Source: Breviolum minutum Mf 1.05b.01
Lineage: Eukaryota; Sar; Dinophyceae; Suessiales; Symbiodiniaceae
Assembly: GCA_000507305.1 (NCBI GenBank)
Contig: DF240853.1
Coordinates: 1-64,000, forward strand
DNA length: 64,000 bases
Direction of reading: 5' to 3'
The notes below the pieces were generated by a model, which was given only the letters and a program-made list of their open reading frames with translations, was not told where the DNA came from and searched no databases. Made by a program: the position numbers and the translations under genes. Positions 45,115 to 54,936 of this stretch are shown here, in pieces (the stretch's first letter is position 1; every line of letters starts with the position of its first letter).

Positions 45115-46911
45115 ATGACACCACGAGTGAGACCAGTTCAGGTGAGCGCCACTTTGAAGTTTCTTATGAATCATTTTGATAGTCACGATCATCCACACCC
45201 ATCACAAGGAGCATGGTTTTACACACATGCCACATCATGCCACGGTCACATGAATATAGACATGCATGAACTTTGCGCTCACAACACATACACCACATCC
45301 CCCCTTTTCACATTAGACTATTTAGGAAGAGCCATGGGATTCAAGGACATACTCGATTGGCTACGCGCCAACGACATGGGTGATCTTGCCATAAAAGTGG
45401 CAGAAATGGGGATAGATGACATGGACTCCTTGAGAGCCATGGATCTCATAACATTCCAAGAACATGGGCTTGACCATCTATCCACCAGAAGGATTTGGGA
45501 GTGCCTTCATGGCCCCGACATCTTGGTCATACATGAATCAGACACCGTCACAAGTAGACCTGATCTCCCAGTAGTCCACGCCCGAGGGCGAGGTAGCATG
45601 AAACGTGCTTTAGACAGGACTATCACCAACGATGAGGACCAGCTGATCATCGACCTCGAGAATGACATGTACGCCCAGTCCTCCAAGAAGCCCAGAGAAG
45701 CCCTATGGAAAACATGGTGTGTCATGGCGAGTGCTTGGAACCTCCCACCAGTCCCTCTGACCGAAGAACTCATCCTGAAGGTGGGCGCTTCTTTCAAAGC
45801 AGGACAATACCGCTCACCACAGAACTACTTCTCTCGAGCTGTTCAAGAACATCGCAGTTTGACCAAGGCTAATCCATCCTACTTCCTACAACAGCTCATC
45901 AAGAACACCACCAGGTCAATAGTCAGGGGGATGGGACCCACACCGTTCAAAGACTCCTTCGAGGTGGAACTCCTTTGTCGAATCTGCCCATACAACTTAC
46001 CCACCGGACAGGAAACATGGCTCGAAGATCCAGCAGCCAAAATCGATGCCACACTGATTTGTTGCTGGTGGCTGCTCAGAGGCATCGAAGCGGCGGCAGC
46101 AACAACATTACACGTCTGGCACCAGACAACAGCCACAGAAAAGACAACATTCCTGACTCTACCAGTCCAGAAAACAGATTCAGCCGGCGCTTGCGTAGCT
46201 CGAGGACACTCTTGCATTTGCCAATCAGCCCGACATTTCCAACGCATCTGTCCACACCACGCGATGAAGAGACACCTGGACAGGATGCTCAGGAGATTCC
46301 CAGCCCAGTACCGACTACCACAAGGCATGCCTCTGATACCCAACACATCCGGCCATACCATCTCACAAGACCAATTGATCCAGATCTTCCGAGACACCAT
46401 CCAGTTGACCGGAACCACCATGGAAAGACCAGGCCCAGCTGGCGATCCCAGACCACGATTCTCCCAACACACATGCCGTGTGTCCGGAGCGCAATTCCTT
46501 ACCAGATTGGGTTACTCACTAGAGGCAGTCCAACCCATTGGCCGATGGGGCTCCGATGCCATCAAACGCTACATCCAAGAAGCGCCATTGCAACTCCAAC
46601 ATGTTGCCAACCCCAGGGCACCAGCACCAACCGAGATGACCAGCCAACATCTCCGTACCCTCGTCCAACGAGAAGTCCAAGCCCTCCAACACCAGTACTG
46701 GATTTGCAACCCCATGACCAAGGTCTGCCATGTGCCAGCAGTCCCAGAAACATGCGTAGACAATGCCCGATGGGTGACACTTTGTGGATGGAATTATGGA
46801 ACATCCCTCTACCGCAAGCAGATGACCAAACCCACGGACCACTACTGCGCCAAGTGCAAGTACCTGGCCAACATCAAAGAGATCGAACTGGACTCCGAGG
46901 ACGACAGCTGA
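45115..46911 (+). CDS. ORF3, tyrosine recombinase with SAM-like domain
   Basis: 598 codons, stop TGA. Residues about 70-132 fit a sterile alpha motif (DILDWLRANDMGDLAIKVAE, then LITFQEHGLDHLSTRRIWEC), a protein-interaction fold. Residues about 190-295 look like the helical core-binding domain. The catalytic domain shows Arg322 (LLRGIEAAAAT), Lys353 (VQKTDSAG), His452-x-x-Arg455 (QHTCRVSGAQFL), Trp478 (GRWGSD) and Tyr486 (IKRYIQE), the full set expected for strand cleavage through a 3'-phosphotyrosine link. A Cys/His-rich insert (residues 360-382, with SCICQSARHFQRICPHHAM) and a C-terminal Cys group ending YCAKCKYL may bind zinc. The enzyme probably integrates or excises the element without target duplication, as YR elements do. 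A 316-codon shadow ORF overlaps in another frame. Confidence 0.88.
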   Translation: MTPRVRPVQVSATLKFLMNHFDSHDHPHPSQGAWFYTHATSCHGHMNIDMHELCAHNTYTTSPLFTLDYLGRAMGFKDILDWLRANDMGDLAIKVAEMGIDDMDSLRAMDLITFQEHGLDHLSTRRIWECLHGPDILVIHESDTVTSRPDLPVVHARGRGSMKRALDRTITNDEDQLIIDLENDMYAQSSKKPREALWKTWCVMASAWNLPPVPLTEELILKVGASFKAGQYRSPQNYFSRAVQEHRSLTKANPSYFLQQLIKNTTRSIVRGMGPTPFKDSFEVELLCRICPYNLPTGQETWLEDPAAKIDATLICCWWLLRGIEAAAATTLHVWHQTTATEKTTFLTLPVQKTDSAGACVARGHSCICQSARHFQRICPHHAMKRHLDRMLRRFPAQYRLPQGMPLIPNTSGHTISQDQLIQIFRDTIQLTGTTMERPGPAGDPRPRFSQHTCRVSGAQFLTRLGYSLEAVQPIGRWGSDAIKRYIQEAPLQLQHVANPRAPAPTEMTSQHLRTLVQREVQALQHQYWICNPMTKVCHVPAVPETCVDNARWVTLCGWNYGTSLYRKQMTKPTDHYCAKCKYLANIKEIELDSEDDS

Positions 46912-46925
46912 GAGACCTTAGTTAG

Positions 46926-47306
46926 GACGGGGGGTTCCAGGATACCGTCCAACTGACAGACATCCTCACACAACCATCCCCCAAGAAGCCACGCAGAGAG
47001 TCCAGTCCATACAAAGGTGGCAAAGGCAAAGGCAAGGGGAAACAATACTGGCGTGCTTCAACCGGCGATACCAAAATCAGCCATATCACAATGCCCCACC
47101 ATACCAGTACCAACCACCACAGAACAGCCTTCCGACACAACAGGTACAGCAATGGCAACCACAGCAACAGTGGAACCCACCACCACCACCAGTCCAATGG
47201 CACCAACAAGCCCAACCATCCAACCCACAGTGGACACCAGAACCCAAAAGGCAAACAGAAAGGCAAGGGAGGCAAGAAAGGGAAATCCAAACAACAGTGG
47301 CAATAG
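46926..47306 (+). pseudogene. low-complexity Lys/Gln/Pro-rich coding stretch, split across frames
   Basis: Between the recombinase and methyltransferase ORFs, protein-like segments lie in two frames: frame 3 has VQLTDILTQPSPKKPRRESS then YKGGKGKGKGKQYW; frame 1 has a Gln/Pro-rich middle (PYQYQPPQNSLPTQQVQQWQ); frame 3 resumes with QNPKGKQKGKGGKKGKSKQQ to TAG 47304-47306, 12 bases before the methyltransferase ATG. No ATG opens the first segment. It may be a frameshifted small basic ORF, a frameshift-read tail of the recombinase, or sequencing indels. Basic and Gln-rich content suits a nucleic-acid chaperone, which is inference. Confidence 0.5.
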
Positions 47307-47318
47307 GGACAGCTCGGA

Positions 47319-48599
47319 GTGGGGGCCGCAGCGACCCCGCCACCCGAGATGCCACGCATCCAACAGCTGCTCAGGAACCACATTTGCCAGAGACCTATCC
47401 TTCACCTCAGCTTCTTCGATGGTATTGGAGCCGCGTCAGTCGCTCTACGATACTTAGGAGCCAACATCGTTTTCACCCTCAGCTGGGAAACGAACCCACA
47501 GTGTCAGGCACTTCTACAACACCACTTCCAGTCCATACAACACGGAGATGTCTCCCTCCTGACCAGACCCCAGCTTAACGAGATCATCCGACACGCTGCC
47601 CAAGGCACAGAGGATCTGATCATCCTGATCACAGCCGGTCCACCATGTGTCGACTTATCCAGGCTTCGGAACCAACCACCAGGCATGCAAGGCGAACAGG
47701 GGAACCTGTTATCCAGACAGACCGAAATCATACTTGGCATTAAAGAAGACTGGGGCCACCTATACCTGATCCTGTCTCTCCTCGAGAACGTGGTCCCACA
47801 CGAAGCAGTCAGTGATCAGTTCCAGGACATCACATCAAGGCTAGGAACCACACCCATGGTGATCGACGCCAAAGACGGTGGCATCATCTCTCGACCGAGA
47901 CTATGGTGGTTCGACATCGACTGGGACAGTGCAACACAACTGCTACACTCCAACACACCATGGCAAATCACACAAACATTCCATCAAACCATGTGGCACT
48001 TGACCAACCCCATCGCCGCCCAACTTCAGCCAGATGTCCAAGTCAAAGATTGGGAAACCCCAACAGTCCTCCAACACAACCAATTATTCCACTGCCTAAC
48101 CACTCAGGCGAGCTCCGATGATGGCAGACCACCGCCATGCTCATCACATGTGGACAACGATACTTGGCAACGCTGGGAGGATAACAACAAACAATTTCCA
48201 CCCTGGCAATACCGCCCAGAATATCTTACCAGATACAAAGACGGCCATTGGCAAACAGTTACTCCACTACACCGTGAAAGAATGATGGGCTTCCCAGACA
48301 ACTATACCAACACACCTCCAGCAGACGACCGGACCAGGAACTGTATGCTTGGCAACACCTGGCACGTTCCGACAGCAATTTGGCTATTGTTCCTCATGCT
48401 CTTGTCCACCAACACACAGGCCATACCGGTACCAGTCCGGTACTCCAACATCGAGAAGATGGCAACAATTTGGAAAGCAACAGCAACACCTTGGGGACCA
48501 GCCGACCATTCCACCCCACAACACAACATGCCACAGTTCGATTGGACACAACACCTACACTGGACCCGTACACACTACGAACGTGGACACCAACCCAAG
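47319..48599 (+). CDS. ORF4, DNMT3-like cytosine-C5 DNA methyltransferase, truncated by gap
   Basis: At least 427 codons, open into the gap. The catalytic domain (residues about 27-362) transfers a methyl group from S-adenosylmethionine to cytosine C5. Motif I is FFDGIG (32-37), motif IV AGPPC with Cys110 the nucleophile, motif VI LLENVV (Glu156), motif VIII SRPRLWW (191-197), motif IX/X HRERMMGFPDNYT (317-329) and CMLGNTWHVPTAIWLL. Local matches to animal DNMT3 include ENVVPHEAVSD, VIDAK and GFPDNYT. There is no PWWP, ADD or other reader domain; the catalytic domain starts almost at the N-terminus. Residues 363-426 are an extension of unknown fold that could lead into another domain, for example a reverse transcriptase, within the gap. 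DNMTs captured by retrotransposons are known in dinoflagellates. Start ATG 47319 lies 12 bases after the preceding stop. Confidence 0.93.
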
Positions 48600-49408
48600 N
48601 NNNNNNNNNNNNNNNNNNNNNNNNNNNNNNNNNNNNNNNNNNNNNNNNNNNNNNNNNNNNNNNNNNNNNNNNNNNNNNNNNNNNNNNNNNNNNNNNNNNN
48701 NNNNNNNNNNNNNNNNNNNNNNNNNNNNNNNNNNNNNNNNNNNNNNNNNNNNNNNNNNNNNNNNNNNNNNNNNNNNNNNNNNNNNNNNNNNNNNNNNNNN
48801 NNNNNNNNNNNNNNNNNNNNNNNNNNNNNNNNNNNNNNNNNNNNNNNNNNNNNNNNNNNNNNNNNNNNNNNNNNNNNNNNNNNNNNNNNNNNNNNNNNNN
48901 NNNNNNNNNNNNNNNNNNNNNNNNNNNNNNNNNNNNNNNNNNNNNNNNNNNNNNNNNNNNNNNNNNNNNNNNNNNNNNNNNNNNNNNNNNNNNNNNNNNN
49001 NNNNNNNNNNNNNNNNNNNNNNNNNNNNNNNNNNNNNNNNNNNNNNNNNNNNNNNNNNNNNNNNNNNNNNNNNNNNNNNNNNNNNNNNNNNNNNNNNNNN
49101 NNNNNNNNNNNNNNNNNNNNNNNNNNNNNNNNNNNNNNNNNNNNNNNNNNNNNNNNNNNNNNNNNNNNNNNNNNNNNNNNNNNNNNNNNNNNNNNNNNNN
49201 NNNNNNNNNNNNNNNNNNNNNNNNNNNNNNNNNNNNNNNNNNNNNNNNNNNNNNNNNNNNNNNNNNNNNNNNNNNNNNNNNNNNNNNNNNNNNNNNNNNN
49301 NNNNNNNNNNNNNNNNNNNNNNNNNNNNNNNNNNNNNNNNNNNNNNNNNNNNNNNNNNNNNNNNNNNNNNNNNNNNNNNNNNNNNNNNNNNNNNNNNNNN
49401 NNNNNNNN
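48600..49408. other. assembly gap (809 unknown bases)
   Basis: Run of N. It interrupts the methyltransferase ORF; true length is unknown. After the gap, 30 codons stay open (ending KKEQLPELDSKHYRQ) to TAG at 49500-49502, but another frame is open as well and composition differs, so continuity with the methyltransferase is unproven. Confidence 0.95.
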
Positions 49409-49806
49409 CAACCACGAACATTTCATGAATTGGAAAGACAGAAAAGACATTTTGAAGAAAGAGCAGCTCCCTGAGCTGGACTCAAAACACTACCGGCAAT
49501 AGCCGTTGATCAAAACACAGCTTCAAGAACGAAGCGTGGTGAACCCAACTTGTGAACGCATTTTGGAAAAAGAGTGCGGATGCTTGCTTGTTCGATACGT
49601 TGTTTCGAACACTTGGTCGTCTCGAACCGAAGTGGATTGTTGAAAGAAAAAAATCATGATTCAAATCACAGGGCACTCATGACGCCGCCAATAAGGCCAT
49701 CTTTGCAGCCGTTGTCGATGTAACGGTTGCTGCGGAGTGGTTTCCTTTTTTTGCTTGTGATGTGGCAGCATTCTGTTTTGGATTCCTGGACTGTTTCGTG
49801 GAGCTT

Positions 49807-49835
49807 GATGATGATGATGATGATGATGATGATGC
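49807..49835. repeat. GAT trinucleotide microsatellite
   Basis: About nine tandem GAT units in non-coding DNA. Confidence 0.9.
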
Positions 49836-51164
49836 TGGCAAACTTCTTCTCTGAAAACTGAAATCGAAACATTGAAACCGACGCTATGGAGGATTTCGTC
49901 ATGGAAATCCTCAGTCTGAGGATTGTGGATGCAAATAAGCCTCCTGCAAGGGAAAAAAACGACCCAACAAATCCACCAGTCACCCAAGGTAACAACAACA
50001 ACAAAAAAAAAACAACAATACCAAACGGCAACATGCATGATTCAAAACACCAAACCTCTCCCAAACAAAAGAAGTCAAAACTCCCCCCGCTCAGATTTAC
50101 CGTGGCCTTCTGGATCGGCGTGACACGCTCCTCGGGTTGGAAGGGTTGGAAGGGAGGTTAAAAATTCCAACGGGAATCTGCGATGGGAAATGTGCCATGA
50201 AAATAGGGATTTTCAAATATATAGTGATGAATTGTGTTTGAGTTTGTTTTTTTCTACATCTTCGTCACTCCTTGGGAAGCTGTGTGTTTTTTTTTTGTTT
50301 TGATGCCTGGGGCCGGGTTTTGTTTCAGCTGGGTTGAAGTTGCTCAAGTTTTGCAGATAGGTTGGATGATGGGAGATGGTGAATGATGATGTTTTTTTTG
50401 AATGTTGGATGCTTGATTTTTTTCCACCCTTCCAATAAAAGAGGATGGGAGGATAGGATTGAAATCCCCAATTTACTCGGGTTGTCCTAGATTTGAAATT
50501 TCCAAGTCAGGAATTTTACACACGCCTTCCTTCCAAAATGGACCGGATAACCTTTCTTCAGCGAGCCGATTGTGCAAAACAACTTGTAGGCACAAGCATT
50601 GGGCAATCGCCTAAGAGAAATCATGAAGTCATGGAGGGTTGACCACTTTTTAGAAGGGATATCATTTCGTCGAATGAACCCCCCAAAAAAAACTTGGAAG
50701 ACTGCATACTCGTTACAGCTGGAACTGTCAGCCAACTTTTACATGTCATTTGCAATCATGTACCCTCTCTGCAACAAAATTAGCACCTAAAAAATGGACC
50801 ATTGGAATCTGAATTGTCCAGTTGTAATTCGGCGTGACCTACTGTAAACAGTTTTTTTGAGGTTCACCCATGTCACCATGGAGCAGGGCATCCAGGTTTT
50901 CTTTGCCAGCCGCCTATCACCTCGGTTTTTTTTAAACCTTTCCCACAAATGGTGCGGGTGGGACCCAACTCGCCATGTTTTTTTAACATGTTGGTAAGGG
51001 ATGGTCATCAACCCAATGATAGGGGTTTTGTATATCATAAGGATTGCCATTTAAAGGTGAGATGACCTGTTCCCCTAATGATAAGGAGTTTTTTAGACAC
51101 TGGCACACATGGTTCATCTCAAGGAAATGTACCACCTGCTACCAAAGGAAAATCACAAACCCAT

Positions 51165-51246
51165 AGCATCCATGTATTGTATATCTACCTACAGTTACCA
51201 TCAAGATCAAACAAATGTAGGCAAATATACCAGTCCCATGGATGGT
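51165..51246. repeat. family-3 hairpin element
   Basis: CATCCATG near the left end pairs with CATGGATG at the right end, and GTATATCTACCTACAGTTAC pairs with a TGTAGGCAAATATAC arm. Nearly the same 80-odd bases recur at 56347-56431. Confidence 0.65.
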
Positions 51247-51678
51247 AACCGGGAACGTTACCCAGTGTCCATCTCAGGAAATTTACATTGCGATGCTGAG
51301 TTACTTCGGAATGTGGATCCACCATATGATGGTCAACTTTTACCTTCGAACTTCACTTTGGTCGAGCGGATTTTTGGGCGAATTTTTTCGAAACGGATGT
51401 TTTTTTTTGGTGGGTGTGGTTGGAAGAGGTAGGGAAATTTGGGAAGAAGTGGTGTCTTTAAATTATACGCCTGTAAAAAGGAAACCGTAGATATATATAT
51501 ATGCCAATATAGATGAAAACTTCACACATATATGATATATATATATATATGTATAATTATATATATGTTGTTGTTGGTTTTAAAGAAAGGTTGGTTTTGG
51601 GCCAGACGGGCTCTTGAATGATTTTTTGTCTCCATGGTCCGATGGTTTCCTGGTAGCGAAGGGTAAAGAGTCAAAATC

Positions 51679-51789
51679 TACCCTCCCTGAAACTAACAAC
51701 AAAAGCGCCTGAAAATAGGCCATCCCAAAAGGAAACAATCGTATTCCAACCATCCATTTTCAGGTGCTATGTTAGTTTTAGGGAGGGTA
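51679..51789. repeat. family-1 inverted-repeat element, best-preserved copy
   Basis: The left end TACCCTCCCTGAAACTAACA and the right end TGTTAGTTTTAGGGAGGGTA are inverted copies with one mismatch. 111 bases, no ORF. Confidence 0.85.
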
Positions 51790-51835
51790 GGTGATGATTT
51801 TTGATATCTCAACTATGGACTCTTCTCTTTTCTAT

Positions 51836-51906
51836 TTTGAACCAAATTGGAAAATGATCCAATGTGACTAGCATATTTTTGTTAGTGAGTTGAAACGACC
51901 AACTAG
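51836..51906. repeat. right part of a family-2 element
   Basis: Contains the core AAAATGATCCAATGTGACTA and the right end GAAACGACCAACTAG. No left terminus. Confidence 0.55.
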
Positions 51907-52364
51907 TGATTCATGATAATGATGCAACATTGAATTTGTAAAGCACCATGGCATCTCTTCTTTAAAAAACAACGCCATGCTGATGGAAAACCAGGAAACT
52001 GAGACTCAGATTGGATGATAGACATAGCCACCCCCTCCAATGGCACCTATGGCAGCTCCCCTAAGAATAGCAGGCCTTATTAAGGGATTGCCAACCACCA
52101 TTAGGGGAGAGGGTACCCTTAAGTTTGCATGATGGTAGGAATGGTGACCCCAACGGACCTTATTTTCAGAGCAGTGTTCTTCAGGTTAAGATCTACCATG
52201 TCGGAAGCTATTTCTCAGAACATGTGGTCTAACGAGATCTCATGTAGATTCCAAATTCAAAAAAACACAGGAAATCCAAAAAAGTCGAATTCTTCAGATG
52301 TGGACATGTTTGAAGAGAAGTGTTGTCCAAACATCTCATGACATTTCGGAAAAAACGTCTTCAG

Positions 52365-52601
52365 GAAATATCTCTTGATCCAATTTACCAAACTCGTGGA
52401 TGTCTACGACGCCAACCAAAGCCATGTTGGTTACATGGAAATTCGGGATTACAAAGGGATGGGGAGGATCCGATCGAAAAAACAAATGAGATGGAATAGA
52501 AGTTGTGTTTTTCTGTTTGTCGTTTTTGAACAAAAAAAGAAAGAAAACTCCGAGGGGTATGGGAAAAAACGACCTGTTGTTGTTGTTGTTGTTGTTGTTG
52601 C

Positions 52602-52654
<53 letters not shown>

Positions 52655-53673
52655 TCTCCCATGCCCTTGTGCTTCAAAAACAGAGATCCATGTTGCTTCT
52701 TGGTCAGGTCCACCTTTTGCCGTGTTGAGCAAGAGGGAAACGGGTCAACCAACAGGGAAACCTCAACCTGGATGTAGCCTCTGGATGTTTCCGGGTCCCC
52801 ATTTTTGTGCCAAAAAAGGTGGTTGGGTTGCGAAAAATTTGGGGTAAATTGAACTTGAAGGTTGTTGAAATGTGAAAACTATACTACCTCTGGGTGGTGG
52901 TTTTTACCCCTACCTGGGGAAATGATCCAATTTGACGATCATAATTTTCAAAGGGGTGGGAAAGAACCACCAGCTAGACCTTTTCATCCTTCCTGGGAGC
53001 AAGTTTCGTTTCTAAAAAAATGGAAAAGTGCCAGTTTCCAGAAAGCAAGGTGAATGATTTTGATGGCCTGCTATTTCTTTGGGAGGAGGAGTTGATGATT
53101 GGAGAATCACAACAAAGGAGGAGAAGAGTTTTCCCTACTCAGTTGCTTTGCGTTCAAAGTGTTTCAAAGCATTGTGATAGAACATGATAACAATGTCATT
53201 TGCACTTGGTGGCTACAAAGACTGTTTGTTTTCATCATTTTTCACCCATATATAAATATAATATATTTGGGGATGTCTTCCATTTTTGACTCATAGTACT
53301 TCAGAGCGGTTGAAATATGTTTTTCACCCGCCATCTCAACCCTTCGCGCTCATGGAGATTCACACCCTGGATCATCCAGCATTGTTGAAAACAGTCTTTC
53401 CCCACACCCTCGCACTCACAACCAAACAACAACACATTGACATTGTTTGGCAGTGAGAAAAGTGACCTTTCAAAGATTGGAGGGGTGACCTCCAACTGGA
53501 ATTTTTCAAGGTCAAGGTCACGAACTGAATCACGTCACGGTTGAGGTTATTTCTATGACATCAACCTCTTTGTGATCATGCGTTTTGGATTTTCAGACGC
53601 CAAAGGTCGCATTTGGTTCGAAGCGAGATATGCTTCCTTCCTGTCTCGCTTTAAGCCGATTATTGAGCCTTGA
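52365..53673 (+). CDS. 3' exons of an unrecognised plus-strand gene
   Basis: An exon starts after TCTTCAG at 52365 and reads KYLLIQFTKLVDVYDANQSH then VGYMEIRDYK, clearly protein-like, ending at about 52460-52470. A last exon starts after TTTTCAG at 53597 and reads AKGRIWFEARYASFLSRFKP then IIEP, stopping at TGA 53671-53673. Between them lie the GTT repeat at 52575-52653 and a family-2 element, so that stretch is intronic if the two belong together. No domain was named. Alternative frames in the first exon are also open. Confidence 0.42.
52575..52653. repeat. GTT trinucleotide microsatellite
   Basis: About 26 GTT units with one CTG interruption. It produces artefactual poly-Val/Leu/Asn/Gln ORFs on both strands. 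Confidence 0.95.
52890..52977. repeat. family-2 inverted-repeat element (MITE-like)
   Basis: The left end CTGGGTGGTGGTTT and the right end GAACCACCAGCTAG are inverted; core AAATGATCCAATTTGACGAT. 88 bases. Confidence 0.75.
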
Positions 53674-53782
53674 GATATGGTTATTTGCACCGAAATGACT
53701 GCAGGGTCCATTGAGATTGAAGGGGTTGTTGGTCTATAGTTGGTTTCAACATGTTTCACATATGTAAAAGGTGGATGTTAGT

Positions 53783-53890
53783 CTATGGGTGGTGGTTTTT
53801 TGAAAGACTTTAGTTGGATTGTCCACCAAAACTGGACCTGATTCAATTTAAAGATCATATGTTCAATTGGATTGCTTAGCCACCAACAAG
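53783..53890. repeat. family-2 element, diverged
   Basis: The left end CTATGGGTGGTGGTTT and the right end GCCACCAACAAG are imperfect inverted copies. The interior is only weakly like the family core. Confidence 0.5.
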
Positions 53891-54818
53891 TTTTGCCTTG
53901 TTTTGGAGGATCAGACATTGTTGGAACGTTTGTTGAGCCAAGAGAAACGACTGTTCGTTGTTAAGCTCATGCAGCAACTGTTCCACACTGCTTAGCTAAG
54001 ACGTTGATGGTTCATGATTGTTACCCTTCGCATCCCCTTCGAAATATTTTGTTGGGCAATTCCCCGAAAAAAACTTGTGGAAAAAAAGAAATGATCCCCC
54101 ATTTTAAACAGCTTTTATTAGAACACCAAAGGTTTGCTTCCGAAAAAACTTTTAAAAAAACACCGCTGTTTCTTCCGTCCGATGAAGTCGTCAGGAATAC
54201 ATCGTGCAGCGTTGCGATGTGGGAGCTGTTGGACGGCCAAAGGTCTTTTACGAGCTGAAAGAGCCACCCTTTTTTTGAAGCCACAGATTTTGGGGTGGTT
54301 TGTGGAAGCCAGAACGGGGTTGTTTTTTGAAACAACAAAACATGTGTATATATATATATATCACTTAAATGATATGTATACAAAGGTGGGGTGTTTAATA
54401 TGTTTAATGTGTGTTTTTTGTTCTTACTGGTGGTTGTTGAAAGATGTTTTTGGATGTGTTTAACTCCTTAGCACTTAGTGAAACTTATACTTTATGATGC
54501 CACATGTGCCCCAATAGGTTGTGTTGTTCAGATAAATGATAGCAACGGATTTTCAAATGGAAACAGATATAACCTTTGGAGAACGTTTAAACAAAATCTG
54601 TAGCTTTTGCAGATGATGACAGGAAGTATTTTTTGTGTTTTTTTTGGTGAAGTGTGCAAATTGAAATTCGACCTTGGGAAGAAGAAATGTTTTGGGGGTT
54701 CTCAAAACAACTGGCAAATGGAGATGAGTCCTAAACTAAAAATTGCTGCCATCAAGATAAACTCTCTAAAAGCTCCAAAATCTCCACTTCCCCCCCAAAC
54801 AAGAGCACTCAAGTTAAA

Positions 54819-54924
54819 CTAGGTGGTGGTTTCAATTATTCTTAATGTTCACCCCTATTTGGGGAGATGATCCAATTTGACTTGCGCATATTTTTCAAAT
54901 GGGTGGGGAAAAAACACCAACTAG
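54819..54924. repeat. family-2 inverted-repeat element (MITE-like)
   Basis: Ends CTAGGTGGTGGTTTC and AAACACCAACTAG, with core GATGATCCAATTTGACTTGC. A family-1 element follows 12 bases later. Confidence 0.75.
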
Positions 54925-54936
54925 ATCCAACTAGTT

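Larger units (their letters stand above)
41036..49500 (+). mobile_element. tyrosine recombinase and DNMT3-like methyltransferase element
   Basis: Four long plus-strand ORFs lie in series: 41248-42507, 42941-44968, 45115-46911 and 47319 into the assembly gap. The block is A/C-rich on its plus strand and has no introns or small inverted-repeat elements, unlike the flanks. The recombinase keeps all expected catalytic residues and the methyltransferase keeps motifs I, IV, VI, VIII, IX and X. No reverse transcriptase is visible, but the gap follows the methyltransferase and could hide one. If one exists, the element would be DIRS-like; if not, it would be closer to a large Crypton-like DNA transposon. 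Termini were not found: the left limit is set by the end of the eRF1-junction copy at about 41035, and the right limit is arbitrary. Confidence 0.8.
49503..52364. other. non-coding flank right of the element
   Basis: Return to T-rich DNA. It contains a GAT microsatellite at 49807-49835, a hairpin at 49887-49911 (GAGGATTTC/GAAATCCTC), poly-T tracts, the family-3 hairpin at 51165-51246, the family-1 element at 51679-51789 and a right half of family 2 at 51836-51906. An ATG at about 52197 opens MSEAISQNMWSNEISCRFQI after a TTTTCAG site and may be an exon. No firm gene. Confidence 0.4.

Noticed and set aside
45975..46925. 316-codon plus-strand ORF in another frame of the recombinase gene
   Set aside because: Pro/Thr/Arg-rich text produced by the A/C-rich composition. 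The overlapping frame has complete catalytic motifs.
48555..49502. Several ORFs running through the run of N
   Set aside because: They exist only because unknown bases contain no stops.
52336..52777. Poly-Asn, poly-Gln and poly-Val ORFs on both strands
   Set aside because: Created by the GTT microsatellite; every frame through it is open.
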